A DNA stretch of 64,000 bases from Stenotrophomonas oahuensis (GCF_031834595.1 NZ_CP115541.1:4396501-4460500), one strand, 5' to 3'; positions 36,302 through 45,570 are shown, counted from the stretch's first letter. Notes: generated from the letters alone by a model not told the origin. Program-made: numbers and translations.

Positions 36302-36780
36302 TGAACACGACGACTGACCATGCTGAATTGGAAGTCCGGCTTCGCGCGCTTACCCAGCGGACCTTGTCTTCGCCCGCACGATACTTCCATGTGGCTGTGC
36401 TGGTACTTGCGCTGATCATGTGTTCGCTGCTCGGCGCTTTGTTGGTCACTGAGACTGACCTGCCTGGGCGGACGCAACTGGCCTTCTCGGCCCTGCTGGC
36501 GCTTGGAATGGGTTGGGTCCTGTATGCCGGGTGGGTACTGACCCGCAGGAACACGCTGCTGGTGCATCAGCAGGTGGTGGCCGGGTGGATGGCAGTGGGT
36601 GGAACCGGTGCGTTCTTCATCTGTAGTGCGGTTGCTGCGTGGATCGCTACTGACGCGTTGGCGATGGCAGCGGTCGGGGCGGCTGCAACCCTGCTGGGCG
36701 GGGCTGTGTGGCTGCTGGCCCGATCGACTCATCGCTTGGGGGAGTTGAAAGCACTGCGCCGGACAATGGAGCGGACGTGA
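36301..36780 (+). CDS. four-helix membrane protein coupled to the ECF sigma factor (possible anti-sigma)
   Basis: 159 aa with four hydrophobic helices (VAVLVLALIMCSLLGALLV, LAFSALLALGMGWVLYAGWV, MAVGGTGAFFICSAVAAW, MAAVGAAATLLGGAVWLL) after a ~25-aa soluble N-terminus. It lacks the HxxxCxxC zinc motif of classical anti-sigma factors. One-base translational overlap with the sigma gene argues for a functional pair, and an anti-sigma role is inferred from that only. Confidence 0.75.
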   Translation: MNTTTDHAELEVRLRALTQRTLSSPARYFHVAVLVLALIMCSLLGALLVTETDLPGRTQLAFSALLALGMGWVLYAGWVLTRRNTLLVHQQVVAGWMAVGGTGAFFICSAVAAWIATDALAMAAVGAAATLLGGAVWLLARSTHRLGELKALRRTMERT

Positions 36781-36896
36781 GCATTTTACGTCACTGAACT
36801 TGACTGGCCCTGCCCACCGAGACAATGCTGTGATCCGGCCTGAAATCGGGCAACTTGCACTTCGACCTCCCGAGGCAAGTTCATCCTAGGATCGAA

Positions 36897-37514
36897 ATGG
36901 GGACCAGGACAATCACACAGCTTTTGTACAGCGCAGTCGGAGCGGCGGCGGTTTCCGCGTGCTCCGTCGCTCCCACAACCTTGTCACCTACACAAGAGTC
37001 TTTCAGCATGCCAACGAGCTCGCACACGGATTCTCAATCCCAGAACCCTACCGCAGAGTTCCTGCTGTTGCGGCTGATCGACCTCATCAAGCAAAGCAGG
37101 TCGATTCAGGACCTCACGCCTGACCGCGTTTCAGCAGTCATGCAGCAATCGGTCACGTTTTTCACGCCTGATCGATTTGGCTACAGGGGTCCACTCACTG
37201 CGGACTGGCGCTTCACTTTGGATGTTAGAACCGTCAACTCTGTAACCGAACGACTTGATCTTGACTTCATCGATAGAACTCCAAGCAGATCGGCACCCGC
37301 CACCGAAATATGCCAGATCGATTTCGACCGCTTTGCATCCGAGATGGCGAAAGCTGGATTCTCCCGAACAACAATCAACGGAGAACACGGCATCGTGGTG
37401 TACGACCGCTTCGATCGGCCAAACCTGAGCATCAAGGTTTCCACCAGAGGTGAGGCGCCCGAGCCTCTGGAGAAGGCACAGCACAGCTGTGTGCAACTAG
37501 TAACGGTCCAATAG
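36897..37514 (+). CDS. lipoprotein, candidate immunity protein for the adjacent T4SS effector
   Basis: About 205 aa from ATG 36897 (AGGA 5-6 nt upstream); a TTG at 36855 would push the lipobox too far in. The signal peptide ends in a lipobox VSAC (Cys22), so the protein is anchored in the periplasm. The mature part (FLLLRLIDLIKQSRSIQDLTPDRVSAVM, then beta-rich WRFTLDVRTVNSVTERLDLDF) is not a family I recognise. It ends 7 bp before the effector start. Lipoprotein genes immediately upstream of XVIPCD effectors are the usual X-Tfi/X-Tfe arrangement. GC content is visibly lower than in the flanking genes. Confidence 0.72.
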   Translation: MGTRTITQLLYSAVGAAAVSACSVAPTTLSPTQESFSMPTSSHTDSQSQNPTAEFLLLRLIDLIKQSRSIQDLTPDRVSAVMQQSVTFFTPDRFGYRGPLTADWRFTLDVRTVNSVTERLDLDFIDRTPSRSAPATEICQIDFDRFASEMAKAGFSRTTINGEHGIVVYDRFDRPNLSIKVSTRGEAPEPLEKAQHSCVQLVTVQ

Positions 37515-37521
37515 GGAAATC

Positions 37522-38994
37522 ATGATGACCACGTTGTCTCCACGAGCACAGGCCGTGCTGGAGCAGTTCGGGCAACAACCTGGGGTAACGCCTGATCAGA
37601 TATCGAATCTGCAGCGCGTCATTCGCAACTCTCCACCTCTTGCCGTGCAGATCGAGGCCGCAATCTCAGAAGGCCACCTTCGACAATTCGCATTGCTCCC
37701 ACACGGATCAAACGCCGGGGGAACCTACGACGGCTCGACGAAAACCATCAACCTACCCGCCTCAATCCTCTCCACACAAGCCTCCAACGGAGTACACGAT
37801 TCGGCTGAGCTGGCCTTCGTGCTGGGACACGAAATTCAGCACGGCTTCAATTACTCCGCGACATCACAAGCGTATCAGCAGTTTGGTCTCGACGTACGGT
37901 CTACGGCATCCTCCACTCATGACTACACAGATGCAATCGGAGCCTTGATTGCCAGCAATCGACGAGATGAGGCCTCCGCTCAGATAGCTGGCTGGAACGC
38001 GTTGGTTGGGCTGATCAAGACTGAAAGACCTGATGCTGGTTTCAGCGATATCTACAATGCAAGTCGCCGAGCCGGTGATTTCGTAGAAATCATTGACGAC
38101 CCGCAGAGACCGCATGTGCCTCGCTCCAACCTTTCCTTTGAACCGGATCTAACACTCAGGGCTTCGAGTGTTAATTTGGAGGGTATGGGTCAGAACTATT
38201 TCGACAAGTCTGGCGAGATAAGTCGCCTCGGATACCACGGTCGATCGGACTATCCCAATTACTACGGCGCTTACGCCGTAGGCGTTGTCAGCCGATTGGA
38301 AGCCGCCAATGCTCAGCCAGGAGCCCCTCCTCGGATGACGATCAATATGGATCGTCTGGGATTGAGCGAACAGCTACTGGAAGAAAACGGCATTCATCTT
38401 GGCTCCGGAGAACCCCGCCCGCAGCCGTACTGGGACACCAGCACAACACCCCCGACGCTGCATCATTTTGATCATACGCACACGACGCACACCCATATAC
38501 CGATCGCAGCACAGGAGCACATGGCGCGGCAGAACGAGCCGCAGGAACACCTGAACAACGTTCCACAAGTTCAAGCAGAGACCGGTGCTTATAGCCTGAC
38601 TCCCATGGATCAGCGCTTGCACGATCAGATTCGGGCCGGCGTGGAGGCGCTTGATGCTCGAAACGGACGAAGCTTCGATGATACGAGCGAGAGGTTGACG
38701 GCCAGTCTTCTTGTGCTTGCGAAGGAACGAGGGCTTGATCGGGTGGACCATGTGCTTCTCAGCAATCAGACCAAGGACTTCCCAGCTGCACACAACATTT
38801 TTCTGGTCAAAGGCGAGCTCGGTGATCCTGCTGCCCAGCGTGCGGTGATGGCAACAAGCGAAGCTGCGGTGAAGTCGATCCAGCAGAGTCATGCAGAGAT
38901 TGAGGCAATCAATCAGCGGCAAGCTGCAGCGCCTGAGCCTTCCCAGGCAAGGGAACAGGATCTGTCCCAGGCAGCCCCGAGCATGAGCCGATAG
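37522..38994 (+). CDS. T4SS antibacterial effector: zincin-like domain plus C-terminal XVIPCD
   Basis: A 490-aa toxin candidate. The N-terminal domain contains HEIQH (residues 103-107) in AFVLGHEIQHGFN, a zinc-metallopeptidase HExxH site. A middle region has a His-rich linker (LHHFDHTHTTHTHIP, about 315-330). From about residue 362 comes an XVIPCD-like secretion tail (MDQRLHDQIRAGVEALD, ERLTASLLVLAKERGLDRVD, LVKGELGDPAAQRAVM) ending in a Gln-rich segment, as recognised by VirD4 in Xanthomonas. The ATG at 37522 is preceded by AGGGAAATC. Target cells would be neighbouring bacteria; self-protection probably comes from the lipoprotein encoded just upstream. The metallopeptidase call rests on the motif alone. 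Confidence 0.82.
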   Translation: MMTTLSPRAQAVLEQFGQQPGVTPDQISNLQRVIRNSPPLAVQIEAAISEGHLRQFALLPHGSNAGGTYDGSTKTINLPASILSTQASNGVHDSAELAFVLGHEIQHGFNYSATSQAYQQFGLDVRSTASSTHDYTDAIGALIASNRRDEASAQIAGWNALVGLIKTERPDAGFSDIYNASRRAGDFVEIIDDPQRPHVPRSNLSFEPDLTLRASSVNLEGMGQNYFDKSGEISRLGYHGRSDYPNYYGAYAVGVVSRLEAANAQPGAPPRMTINMDRLGLSEQLLEENGIHLGSGEPRPQPYWDTSTTPPTLHHFDHTHTTHTHIPIAAQEHMARQNEPQEHLNNVPQVQAETGAYSLTPMDQRLHDQIRAGVEALDARNGRSFDDTSERLTASLLVLAKERGLDRVDHVLLSNQTKDFPAAHNIFLVKGELGDPAAQRAVMATSEAAVKSIQQSHAEIEAINQRQAAAPEPSQAREQDLSQAAPSMSR

Positions 38995-39000
38995 ATGAGT

Positions 39001-39039
39001 GATACGTAAAACGTCCCTTTTCGGGGCGCTTTGCGTATC
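39001..39039 (+). terminator. hairpin after the effector gene
   Basis: GATACG...CGTATC stem of about 17 bp with three mismatched positions and a TTTTC loop, starting 7 bp after the effector stop. It is a diverged copy of the perfect tRNA-Ser terminator at 39201-39238. Confidence 0.65.
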
Positions 39040-39077
39040 CGCTTGACGAGCTGACGGTTGGTCGGCAGCCCGGGATT

Positions 39078-39161
39078 GTGAGGCGCATCCATGCGCCTCA
39101 CCCTTGGCCTGCGGCCAAGGGCCAGCCATTCGGCTGTCCGGATTCGCTCCGGGCGAATCCG
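39078..39161. repeat. array of four consecutive perfect stem-loops
   Basis: Four adjacent hairpins without gaps of more than 2 bp: GTGAGGCGCAT/ATGCGCCTCAC (39078-39101, 11 bp), CCCTTGGCC/GGCCAAGGG (39101-39121, 9 bp), CAGCC/GGCTG (39123-39136, 5 bp) and CGGATTCGC/GCGAATCCG (39139-39161, 9 bp). They lack the GTAG head of SMAG elements. A CCCGCGCGGG palindrome follows at 39168-39177. Confidence 0.8.
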
Positions 39162-39200
39162 TCGAACCCGCGCGGGGTCGGCACCCATCTCTCTCCGCCA

Positions 39201-39238
39201 GATACGCAAAACGCCCCTTTCGGGGCGCTTGGCGTATC
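39201..39238 (-). terminator. tRNA-Ser terminator with extended palindrome
   Basis: Directly after the tRNA CCA end: GATACGCCAAGCGCCCC, GAAA tetraloop, GGGGCGTTTTGCGTATC on the minus strand. Sequence outside also pairs: CTCTCTCCGCCA (tRNA 3' end) is repeated in inverted form at 39189-39200, giving a nearly 29-bp palindrome arm. Confidence 0.75.
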
Positions 39239-39328
39239 TGGCGGAGAGAGTGGGATTCGAACCCACGGAAGGTTTGACCCTTCGCCGGTTTTCAAGACCG
39301 GTGCCTTAAACCGCTCGGCCATCTCTCC
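39239..39328 (-). tRNA. tRNA-Ser(UGA)
   Basis: A 90-nt class-II tRNA on the minus strand, encoded CCA included. Acceptor stem GGAGAGA pairs with TCTCTCC; D-arm GCCGAGCGGTTTAAGGC; anticodon stem-loop CCGGTCTTGAAAACCGG with anticodon TGA; long variable arm CGAAGGGTCAAACCTTCCG; T-arm GTGGGTTCGAATCCCAC. It reads UCA/UCG-type serine codons. Confidence 0.95.
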
Positions 39329-39384
39329 GTTCGGGCGGGCATTCTCGCATTTCCGGGGCAACTTTGCGCGCCCCGGTGGCGCAA

Positions 39385-40377
39385 TCAGCCTGCATCCACC
39401 GCCAGAGCCCCCAGGGCGCTGGCCTTGATCTTCTCCTTGGCCCGCTCGCAGGCTCCACCGCAGTCCAGGCGCGAAGCCTCCAACTGGGGCGGCAGGTGCT
39501 CGGCCAGGAAGTCGATGAACACCCGCACTGCCGGCAGCAGGCCGCGGCGCGAGGCGAAGACGGCGTGGCAGATGCCCTGCGGCAGCGACCAGTCCGGCAG
39601 CACCACTTCCAGCTCGCCGTTGCGCACGGCTTCAGCGCAGACGGTTTCCGGCAGCATGGTGATGCCGAAGCCGTCCTTGACCATGCTCTGCAGCAGCGGG
39701 AAGTCGAAACCGGCCACGCGCGGCTGCAGGTCCACGCGGCGCACTGCGCCTTCGGGGCCGTGCAGTTCCCAGCGCTGACGGGCTTCGTCTTCGCTGATGC
39801 TCAGGGTGACGTGGTTGGCCAGCTCATCCGGGTCCTTGGGGCGGCCGGCGCGGTCCAGGTATTTGGGGCTGGCAACCAGCAGTTCCTGCACCTGGCCGAA
39901 GCTGCGCATCACCAGGCTGCCGTCGTCATCCAGGCGCGAACGCACGCGCAGGGCCACGTCGTAGCCTTCATTGATGATGTCGACGCGGCGGTTGCTGATG
40001 TTCAGCTGCAGCCGCACCTTCGGGTACTGGGCGAGGAACTTCGGCAGCAGCTTGGGTAACTGCATCTGCGCCAGCGACACCGGCACACTGGCGCGGACCA
40101 CGCCGCGCGGCTCGGCGCTGAGGCGGTCGACCACCTCGCGCGCGGCCTGGGCTTCGGCCAGCATGGTCTGGGCATGGCGGTGCACGCTGGTGCCAACGTC
40201 AGTGACCGCGAAGCGGCGCGTGGAGCGCTGCAGCAGGCGCACGCCCAGGTCGGTTTCCAGCTGGCTGATGCGGCGGCTCAGGCGGGACTTCGGGATGCCC
40301 AAGGCGCGTTCGGCAGCGGCAAAACCGCCGTGGTCCACCACCATGGCAAAGTAATAGAGGTCGTTCAGGTCGTGCAT
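39385..40377 (-). CDS. LysR-family transcriptional regulator
   Basis: About 330 aa from the ATG at 40377. N-terminal winged HTH (LNDLYYFAMVVDHGGFAAAERALGIPKSRLSRRISQLETDLGVRLLQR) and a C-terminal periplasmic-binding-like effector domain. It is divergent from azoR with about 120 bp between starts, the classic arrangement for a LysR regulator controlling its neighbour; quinone or electrophile stress sensing would fit but is inferred. Confidence 0.93.
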   Translation of the reverse strand: MHDLNDLYYFAMVVDHGGFAAAERALGIPKSRLSRRISQLETDLGVRLLQRSTRRFAVTDVGTSVHRHAQTMLAEAQAAREVVDRLSAEPRGVVRASVPVSLAQMQLPKLLPKFLAQYPKVRLQLNISNRRVDIINEGYDVALRVRSRLDDDGSLVMRSFGQVQELLVASPKYLDRAGRPKDPDELANHVTLSISEDEARQRWELHGPEGAVRRVDLQPRVAGFDFPLLQSMVKDGFGITMLPETVCAEAVRNGELEVVLPDWSLPQGICHAVFASRRGLLPAVRVFIDFLAEHLPPQLEASRLDCGGACERAKEKIKASALGALAVDAG

Positions 40378-40427
40378 GACGGCAGTTCCACTCATAGAAC
40401 AATACGTGGCATTCAACCACCTTTATT

Positions 40428-40436
40428 CCAAATTGG
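40428..40436. promoter_or_regulatory. small dyad in the LysR-azoR intergenic region
   Basis: CCAAATTGG is symmetric and lies between the divergent starts, with an AT-rich surround (TTTATTCCAAATTGGCAAC). It is a possible part of a LysR binding site or overlapping -35 (TTGGCA). Confidence 0.3.
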
Positions 40437-40500
40437 CAACAACCTATCGTTCTCTCCGTCGGCGGCTAGACCGCCTCCTTCCAGAATATAGGTAACTGCC

Positions 40501-41088
40501 ATGAAGCTTCTGCACCTCGACGCCAGCGTCCTTGGCGACAACTCGGTTTCCCGTCAGCTGTCGTCGGCTGTTGTCGCACGATTCAATGAGACGGTCGAAT
40601 CGCTGGATGTGACCTACCGCGACCTGGACCAGAACCCGATCCCGCACCTGACCAGCCGTTCGCTGGCCCAGACGGATGCCGCCGAGGCAACCGAAGCCGA
40701 AGTCATCATGCAGCAGTTCCTGGCCGCGGACGTGATCGTTATCGGCGCACCGATGTACAACTTCAGCATTCCGTCAACGCTGAAGGCCTGGATTGACCGC
40801 GTGGCGGTGGCCGGGCGCACCTTCAAGTACACCGAAAACGGCCCGGTGGGCCTGGCCGGTGGCAAGCGGGTGATCATCGCCAGCGCACGTGGCGGCATCT
40901 ATACCGATTCGCCGGCTGATTTCCAGGAACCGTTCCTGCGCCAGGTGTTCGCGTTCATGGGCATCAATGACGTGGAATTCGTGCGCGCTGAAGGCATTGC
41001 CTACTCGCCGAAGCACCGCGAAGACGCCATTGCGGCGGCGCTGGCCAACCTGCCGGCGGCGGAATTTGAAGAAGTGGCTGAGGCCTGA
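40501..41088 (+). CDS. azoR: FMN-dependent NADH-azoreductase
   Basis: A 195-aa flavodoxin-fold quinone/azo reductase. Family blocks: LLHLDASVLGDNSVSRQLS (phosphate-binding N-terminus), IVIGAPMYNFSIPSTLKAWIDR (FMN-binding loop) and ASARGGIYTDSP. It performs two-electron reduction of quinones and azo compounds in the cytoplasm, protecting against thiol and quinone stress. Divergent from the LysR gene; followed by a strong terminator. Confidence 0.95.
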   Translation: MKLLHLDASVLGDNSVSRQLSSAVVARFNETVESLDVTYRDLDQNPIPHLTSRSLAQTDAAEATEAEVIMQQFLAADVIVIGAPMYNFSIPSTLKAWIDRVAVAGRTFKYTENGPVGLAGGKRVIIASARGGIYTDSPADFQEPFLRQVFAFMGINDVEFVRAEGIAYSPKHREDAIAAALANLPAAEFEEVAEA

Positions 41089-41168
41089 CGTCTCCCCACG
41101 GCAGGCGTTGGTCCTCGTCGGACGCCCTGTCGGGGCCGGAACTCCCCTCCCCCTTCCGGCCCACCCTG

Positions 41169-41198
41169 CGGCCCCGCTTTTGGCGGGGCCGTTTCTTT
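41169..41198 (+). terminator. intrinsic terminator of azoR
   Basis: CGGCCCCGC/GCGGGGCCG perfect 9-bp stem, TTTTG loop, then TTTCTTT. Confidence 0.85.
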
Positions 41199-41200
41199 GT

Positions 41201-42600
<1,400 letters not shown>

Positions 42601-42670
42601 TTATGCACTTTTCTGCCGCCCGGTTCATATCCGGCGTGGCAGAATCGGGGTGTTCACACCGGTATGGCCC

Positions 42671-43303
42671 ATGTCTGCGTCCCGTTCCTCCTCTGGCAAG
42701 ACCCTGACTCTGCACCTGCCCCCCCACAGCCTGAAGATCGCGGGCATCGCCTTTGGCGTGGGCATCCTGCTGTTCGTGGCAGTGTGGGCCGGCAACCGCA
42801 AGAAGGACTTCTACACCGCTGGCCCGACCCCGACCCCGCAGCAGGTGGCCGAGGTGGAGCCCCTGCCCGAGCCCTTGGCGGCAGCCGCCGGCTCCAGCGA
42901 CATGCCGGATGCCAAGCCCCTGCCAGCCGAGGAAGAAAAGCCGCAGCTGGTGGAAACCGCGCCCCCGCCGCCGGCCGAAGCCCCTGCCCCGTTGCCCGAG
43001 ACCGCCGCACCGCAGCCCATGGCCGCAGGCGACCGTCCGCAGCCGATCGCCGACCAGTCACCGCCGCCGACCTACCCGCCCGCCGCGCTGCGCCGTGGCG
43101 ACAGCGGCAGCGTCGTCGTGCGTGTGGATGTGGACGCGACCGGCATGCCGTTCAACGCCACCATCGTGCAACGCAGTGGCTCGCGCGATCTCGACCGTGC
43201 CGCCGTTGATGCGGTACGCCGCTGGCGCTTCATGCCGGCACAGAGCAACGGCCAGGCGGTGCCCAGCAGCATTGAAGTGCCGTTTGATTTCAAAGCGCAA
43301 TGA
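42671..43303 (+). CDS. TonB-family energy-transducer-like protein (1)
   Basis: 210 aa: one N-terminal membrane helix (IAGIAFGVGILLFVAVWAG), a Pro/Glu/Ala-rich periplasmic spacer (about 50-130) and a C-terminal TonB fold (YPPAALRRGDSGSVVVRVDV, IVQRSGSRDLDRAAVDAVRRWRF). It probably contacts TonB boxes of outer-membrane receptors or acts as a related periplasmic protein; no exbB/exbD genes are adjacent. It is followed 222 bp later by a second, shorter protein of the same design. Confidence 0.85.
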   Translation: MSASRSSSGKTLTLHLPPHSLKIAGIAFGVGILLFVAVWAGNRKKDFYTAGPTPTPQQVAEVEPLPEPLAAAAGSSDMPDAKPLPAEEEKPQLVETAPPPPAEAPAPLPETAAPQPMAAGDRPQPIADQSPPPTYPPAALRRGDSGSVVVRVDVDATGMPFNATIVQRSGSRDLDRAAVDAVRRWRFMPAQSNGQAVPSSIEVPFDFKAQ

Positions 43304-43313
43304 AATTGCGCGG

Positions 43314-43371
43314 GTAGGTGCCCACCGTTGGTGGGCACACGTTTGAATGCGTAACGACCAACGGTCGTTAC
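43314..43371. repeat. inverted pair of SMAG-type REP stem-loops
   Basis: Forward unit GTAG + GTGCCCACC-GTT-GGTGGGCAC (43314-43338) and reverse unit GTAACGACC-AAC-GGTCGTTAC (43351-43371), both with perfect 9-bp stems. Confidence 0.75.
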
Positions 43372-43525
43372 CACCGATTCATCGCCGCGTCATGCCCATG
43401 TGCAGGCGCGGCTCATCTAGCTGAACCTCACCGGGAATGCAGTCGCCGCGTTGACGTCGTGGTGACACTCACGCAACCGGAACCGGGCAAGACTGCGGAC
43501 GTCAACTCGACACGAGGAGTCCGCC

Positions 43526-44104
43526 ATGAGTGTTACCCATGCCCACGACATGCACAGCTCGCCGCAGCAGCAGCGCGACATCACCGATGATCCGTCGCGC
43601 CGCCGCGCTTCTCCCTGGCTGTGGATGGCGCTGATTGTGGCGATGTTTGCCGCTGCCCTGGTGTGGCTGCGCTATGCCAACCCCACAGACACGATGAGCG
43701 CACCGGTGGGCCAGCGCATGCTGCCGGCGACTGAAACCCCGGTGGCCACGACCCCTGCGCCGGCCGCACAGCGCCAAGCCGCACCGGCCACCAGTGAGCG
43801 TCGTGCAGTGACCGCCGTGCGCAACCGTGATGCGCGTCCGCTGGCCAGCAATGCCAAGCCGGATTACCCCGCCAGTGCGCTGCGTAATGGCTCGGAAGGC
43901 AGCGTGGTGGCCAGCCTGAACGTGGATACCCGCGGCCACGTGACCGATGCCAGCATCGTGCAGCGCACCGGTTCGCGTGACCGTGATCTGGATCGTGCAG
44001 TGCTGAGCACCGTGCGTGACTGGAAGTTCGAGCCGGCCATGCAGAACGGTCGTGCCGTAGCCAGCGTGGTGCGCGTGCCGGTGGACTTCCGCACGCAGCG
44101 TTGA
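43526..44104 (+). CDS. TonB-family energy-transducer-like protein (2)
   Basis: 192 aa with the same layout as the preceding gene: N-terminal helix (LWMALIVAMFAAALVWLRY), Ala/Pro/Thr spacer and C-terminal TonB fold (YPASALRNGSEGSVVASLNV, ASIVQRTGSRDRDLDRAVLSTVRDWKFEPA). Strong SD GAGGAG 6 nt before the ATG. The conserved block IVQR-(S/T)-GSRD-LDRA links it to the first copy as a paralogue. A strong terminator follows. Confidence 0.85.
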   Translation: MSVTHAHDMHSSPQQQRDITDDPSRRRASPWLWMALIVAMFAAALVWLRYANPTDTMSAPVGQRMLPATETPVATTPAPAAQRQAAPATSERRAVTAVRNRDARPLASNAKPDYPASALRNGSEGSVVASLNVDTRGHVTDASIVQRTGSRDRDLDRAVLSTVRDWKFEPAMQNGRAVASVVRVPVDFRTQR

Positions 44105-44127
44105 TCTGACACAAAACGTTGAATGAG

Positions 44128-44154
44128 AAACGGGGCCGTCGGCCCCGTTTTTCA
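44128..44154. terminator. bidirectional intrinsic terminator between the TonB-like gene and aroA
   Basis: AAACGGGGCC-GTC-GGCCCCGTTT, a perfect 10-bp stem with A-tract upstream and T-tract downstream, between convergent genes. Confidence 0.85.
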
Positions 44155-44163
44155 TTCGCGTCC

Positions 44164-44186
44164 GTAGCGACGGGCCATGCCCGTCG
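44164..44186. repeat. SMAG-type REP stem-loop
   Basis: GTAG followed by CGACGGGC-CAT-GCCCGTCG, a perfect 8-bp stem, just after the aroA stop. Confidence 0.75.
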
Positions 44187-44192
44187 AACCGG

Positions 44193-45506
44193 TCACGCCA
44201 CGGCCAACCCAAACCCCGCCCCGGTCGCCAGCCCATCGAAATCCGGGAACGACGTCGCCACATTGGCAATGTCATTCACCCGCACTTCGCCGCTGCTGAG
44301 CTGGCCGGCAATCGCAAACGCCATCGCGATGCGGTGATCGCCGTGGCTTTCGATGGTGCCGCTGCCGAGCACGCCGCCGCCGTGAATGGTGGCCCCGTCT
44401 TCGGTTTCATCCACCTGCACGCCCAGCGCGCGCAGACCCGTGGCCATCGCAGCCAGACGATCCGATTCTTTCACCCGCAGCTCGGCCGCACCGGTCACCA
44501 CGGTGTTGCCCTGCGCAGCGGCAGCGGCGACGAACAGCGCCGGGAACTCGTCGATCATGTCCGGCACCAGCGCCTCGGGAATCTGCGCACCGCGCAGCGG
44601 CGCGTAACGCACCACCAGGTCGGCCACCGCTTCCCCACCCTGCTCGGCATGGTTTTCCTCGGTGATATCCGCACCCATCAAGCGCAGCGCTGACAACAGG
44701 CCGGTGCGACGCGGGTTCAGGCCAACCTGACGCAGGCGCAGTTCCGAACCCGGAATGATGCTGGCCGCGACCAGGAAGAATGCCGCCGACGAAAAGTCCG
44801 CCGGCACCGCAATATCGGTGGCCCGCAGGCGCTGGCCACCGCGCAGGCGCGCCTTGCCGGGCGAGAATTCAATGTCCACCCCGAACGCACGCAGCATGCG
44901 CTCGCTGTAGTCACGGGTGGGATGCGGTTCGGTCACGGCCGTTTCGCCCTGGGCATACAGTCCTGCCAGCAGCACGGCTGACTTGACCTGCGCGCTGGCC
45001 ACCGGCGACACGAAATCGATGCCGTGCAGCACCTGCCCGCCGTGTACGCGCAGCGGCGGCGTGCCGTCTGCTTCGGTGTCGATCTTCGCGCCCATCTGCG
45101 CCAGCGGGCCGGTGACACGGCGCATCGGGCGACGCGACAGCGATTCATCGCCCACCATCACCGAATCAAACGGCTGTGCGGCCAGCAGGCCCGCCAGCAG
45201 GCGCATCCCGGTACCGGCGTTGCCGCAGTCCAGCGGCGCGGACGGAGCCTTCAGGCCATCCACGCCCACGCCATGCACCACGCGCTGCGACGGTGACGGG
45301 GTTTCAATGCGCACCCCCAGCTGACTGAAAATCGCCGCGGTGGCGCGGGTGTCTTCGCCTTCCAGGAAGCCGTCGATGTGCGACACGCCGTCGGCCAGCG
45401 CAGCAAACATCACCGCGCGATGGGACACGGATTTGTCGCCGGGAATGGTCAGGCTGCCCTGCAGGGGCTGGCCCTTGTGGGCGATCCAGGAAGCGGAAGC
45501 GGTCAT
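44193..45506 (-). CDS. aroA: 5-enolpyruvylshikimate-3-phosphate synthase
   Basis: 437 aa from the ATG at 45506 (AGGA 7 nt upstream); the longer open frame is upstream read-through. Cytoplasmic shikimate-pathway enzyme joining PEP and shikimate-3-phosphate. Visible family motifs: PGDKSVSHRAVMFAALADG, DCGNAGTGMRLLAGLLA, TEPHPTRDYSERMLRAFGVD and ELRVKESDRLAAMATGLRAL. It lies 64 bp after pheA in a serC-pheA-aroA run. Confidence 0.97.
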   Translation of the reverse strand: MTASASWIAHKGQPLQGSLTIPGDKSVSHRAVMFAALADGVSHIDGFLEGEDTRATAAIFSQLGVRIETPSPSQRVVHGVGVDGLKAPSAPLDCGNAGTGMRLLAGLLAAQPFDSVMVGDESLSRRPMRRVTGPLAQMGAKIDTEADGTPPLRVHGGQVLHGIDFVSPVASAQVKSAVLLAGLYAQGETAVTEPHPTRDYSERMLRAFGVDIEFSPGKARLRGGQRLRATDIAVPADFSSAAFFLVAASIIPGSELRLRQVGLNPRRTGLLSALRLMGADITEENHAEQGGEAVADLVVRYAPLRGAQIPEALVPDMIDEFPALFVAAAAAQGNTVVTGAAELRVKESDRLAAMATGLRALGVQVDETEDGATIHGGGVLGSGTIESHGDHRIAMAFAIAGQLSSGEVRVNDIANVATSFPDFDGLATGAGFGLAVA

Positions 45507-45570
45507 CGAAGAATCCTGTAAGGCCGCCCCGATGGGCGGCAGTCGTGCGTAGTTCGGAATAGGCGAAAGA

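Noticed and set aside
39185-39200. Possible partial second tRNA-Ser (ATCTCTCTCCGCCA)
   Set aside because: Only the acceptor 3' end is present, in inverted orientation; D-, anticodon and T-arms are missing, so it is a palindrome arm and not a tRNA.
39098-39361. Open frame across the tRNA-Ser region
   Set aside because: It translates the tRNA and hairpin array; the tRNA fold explains the sequence.
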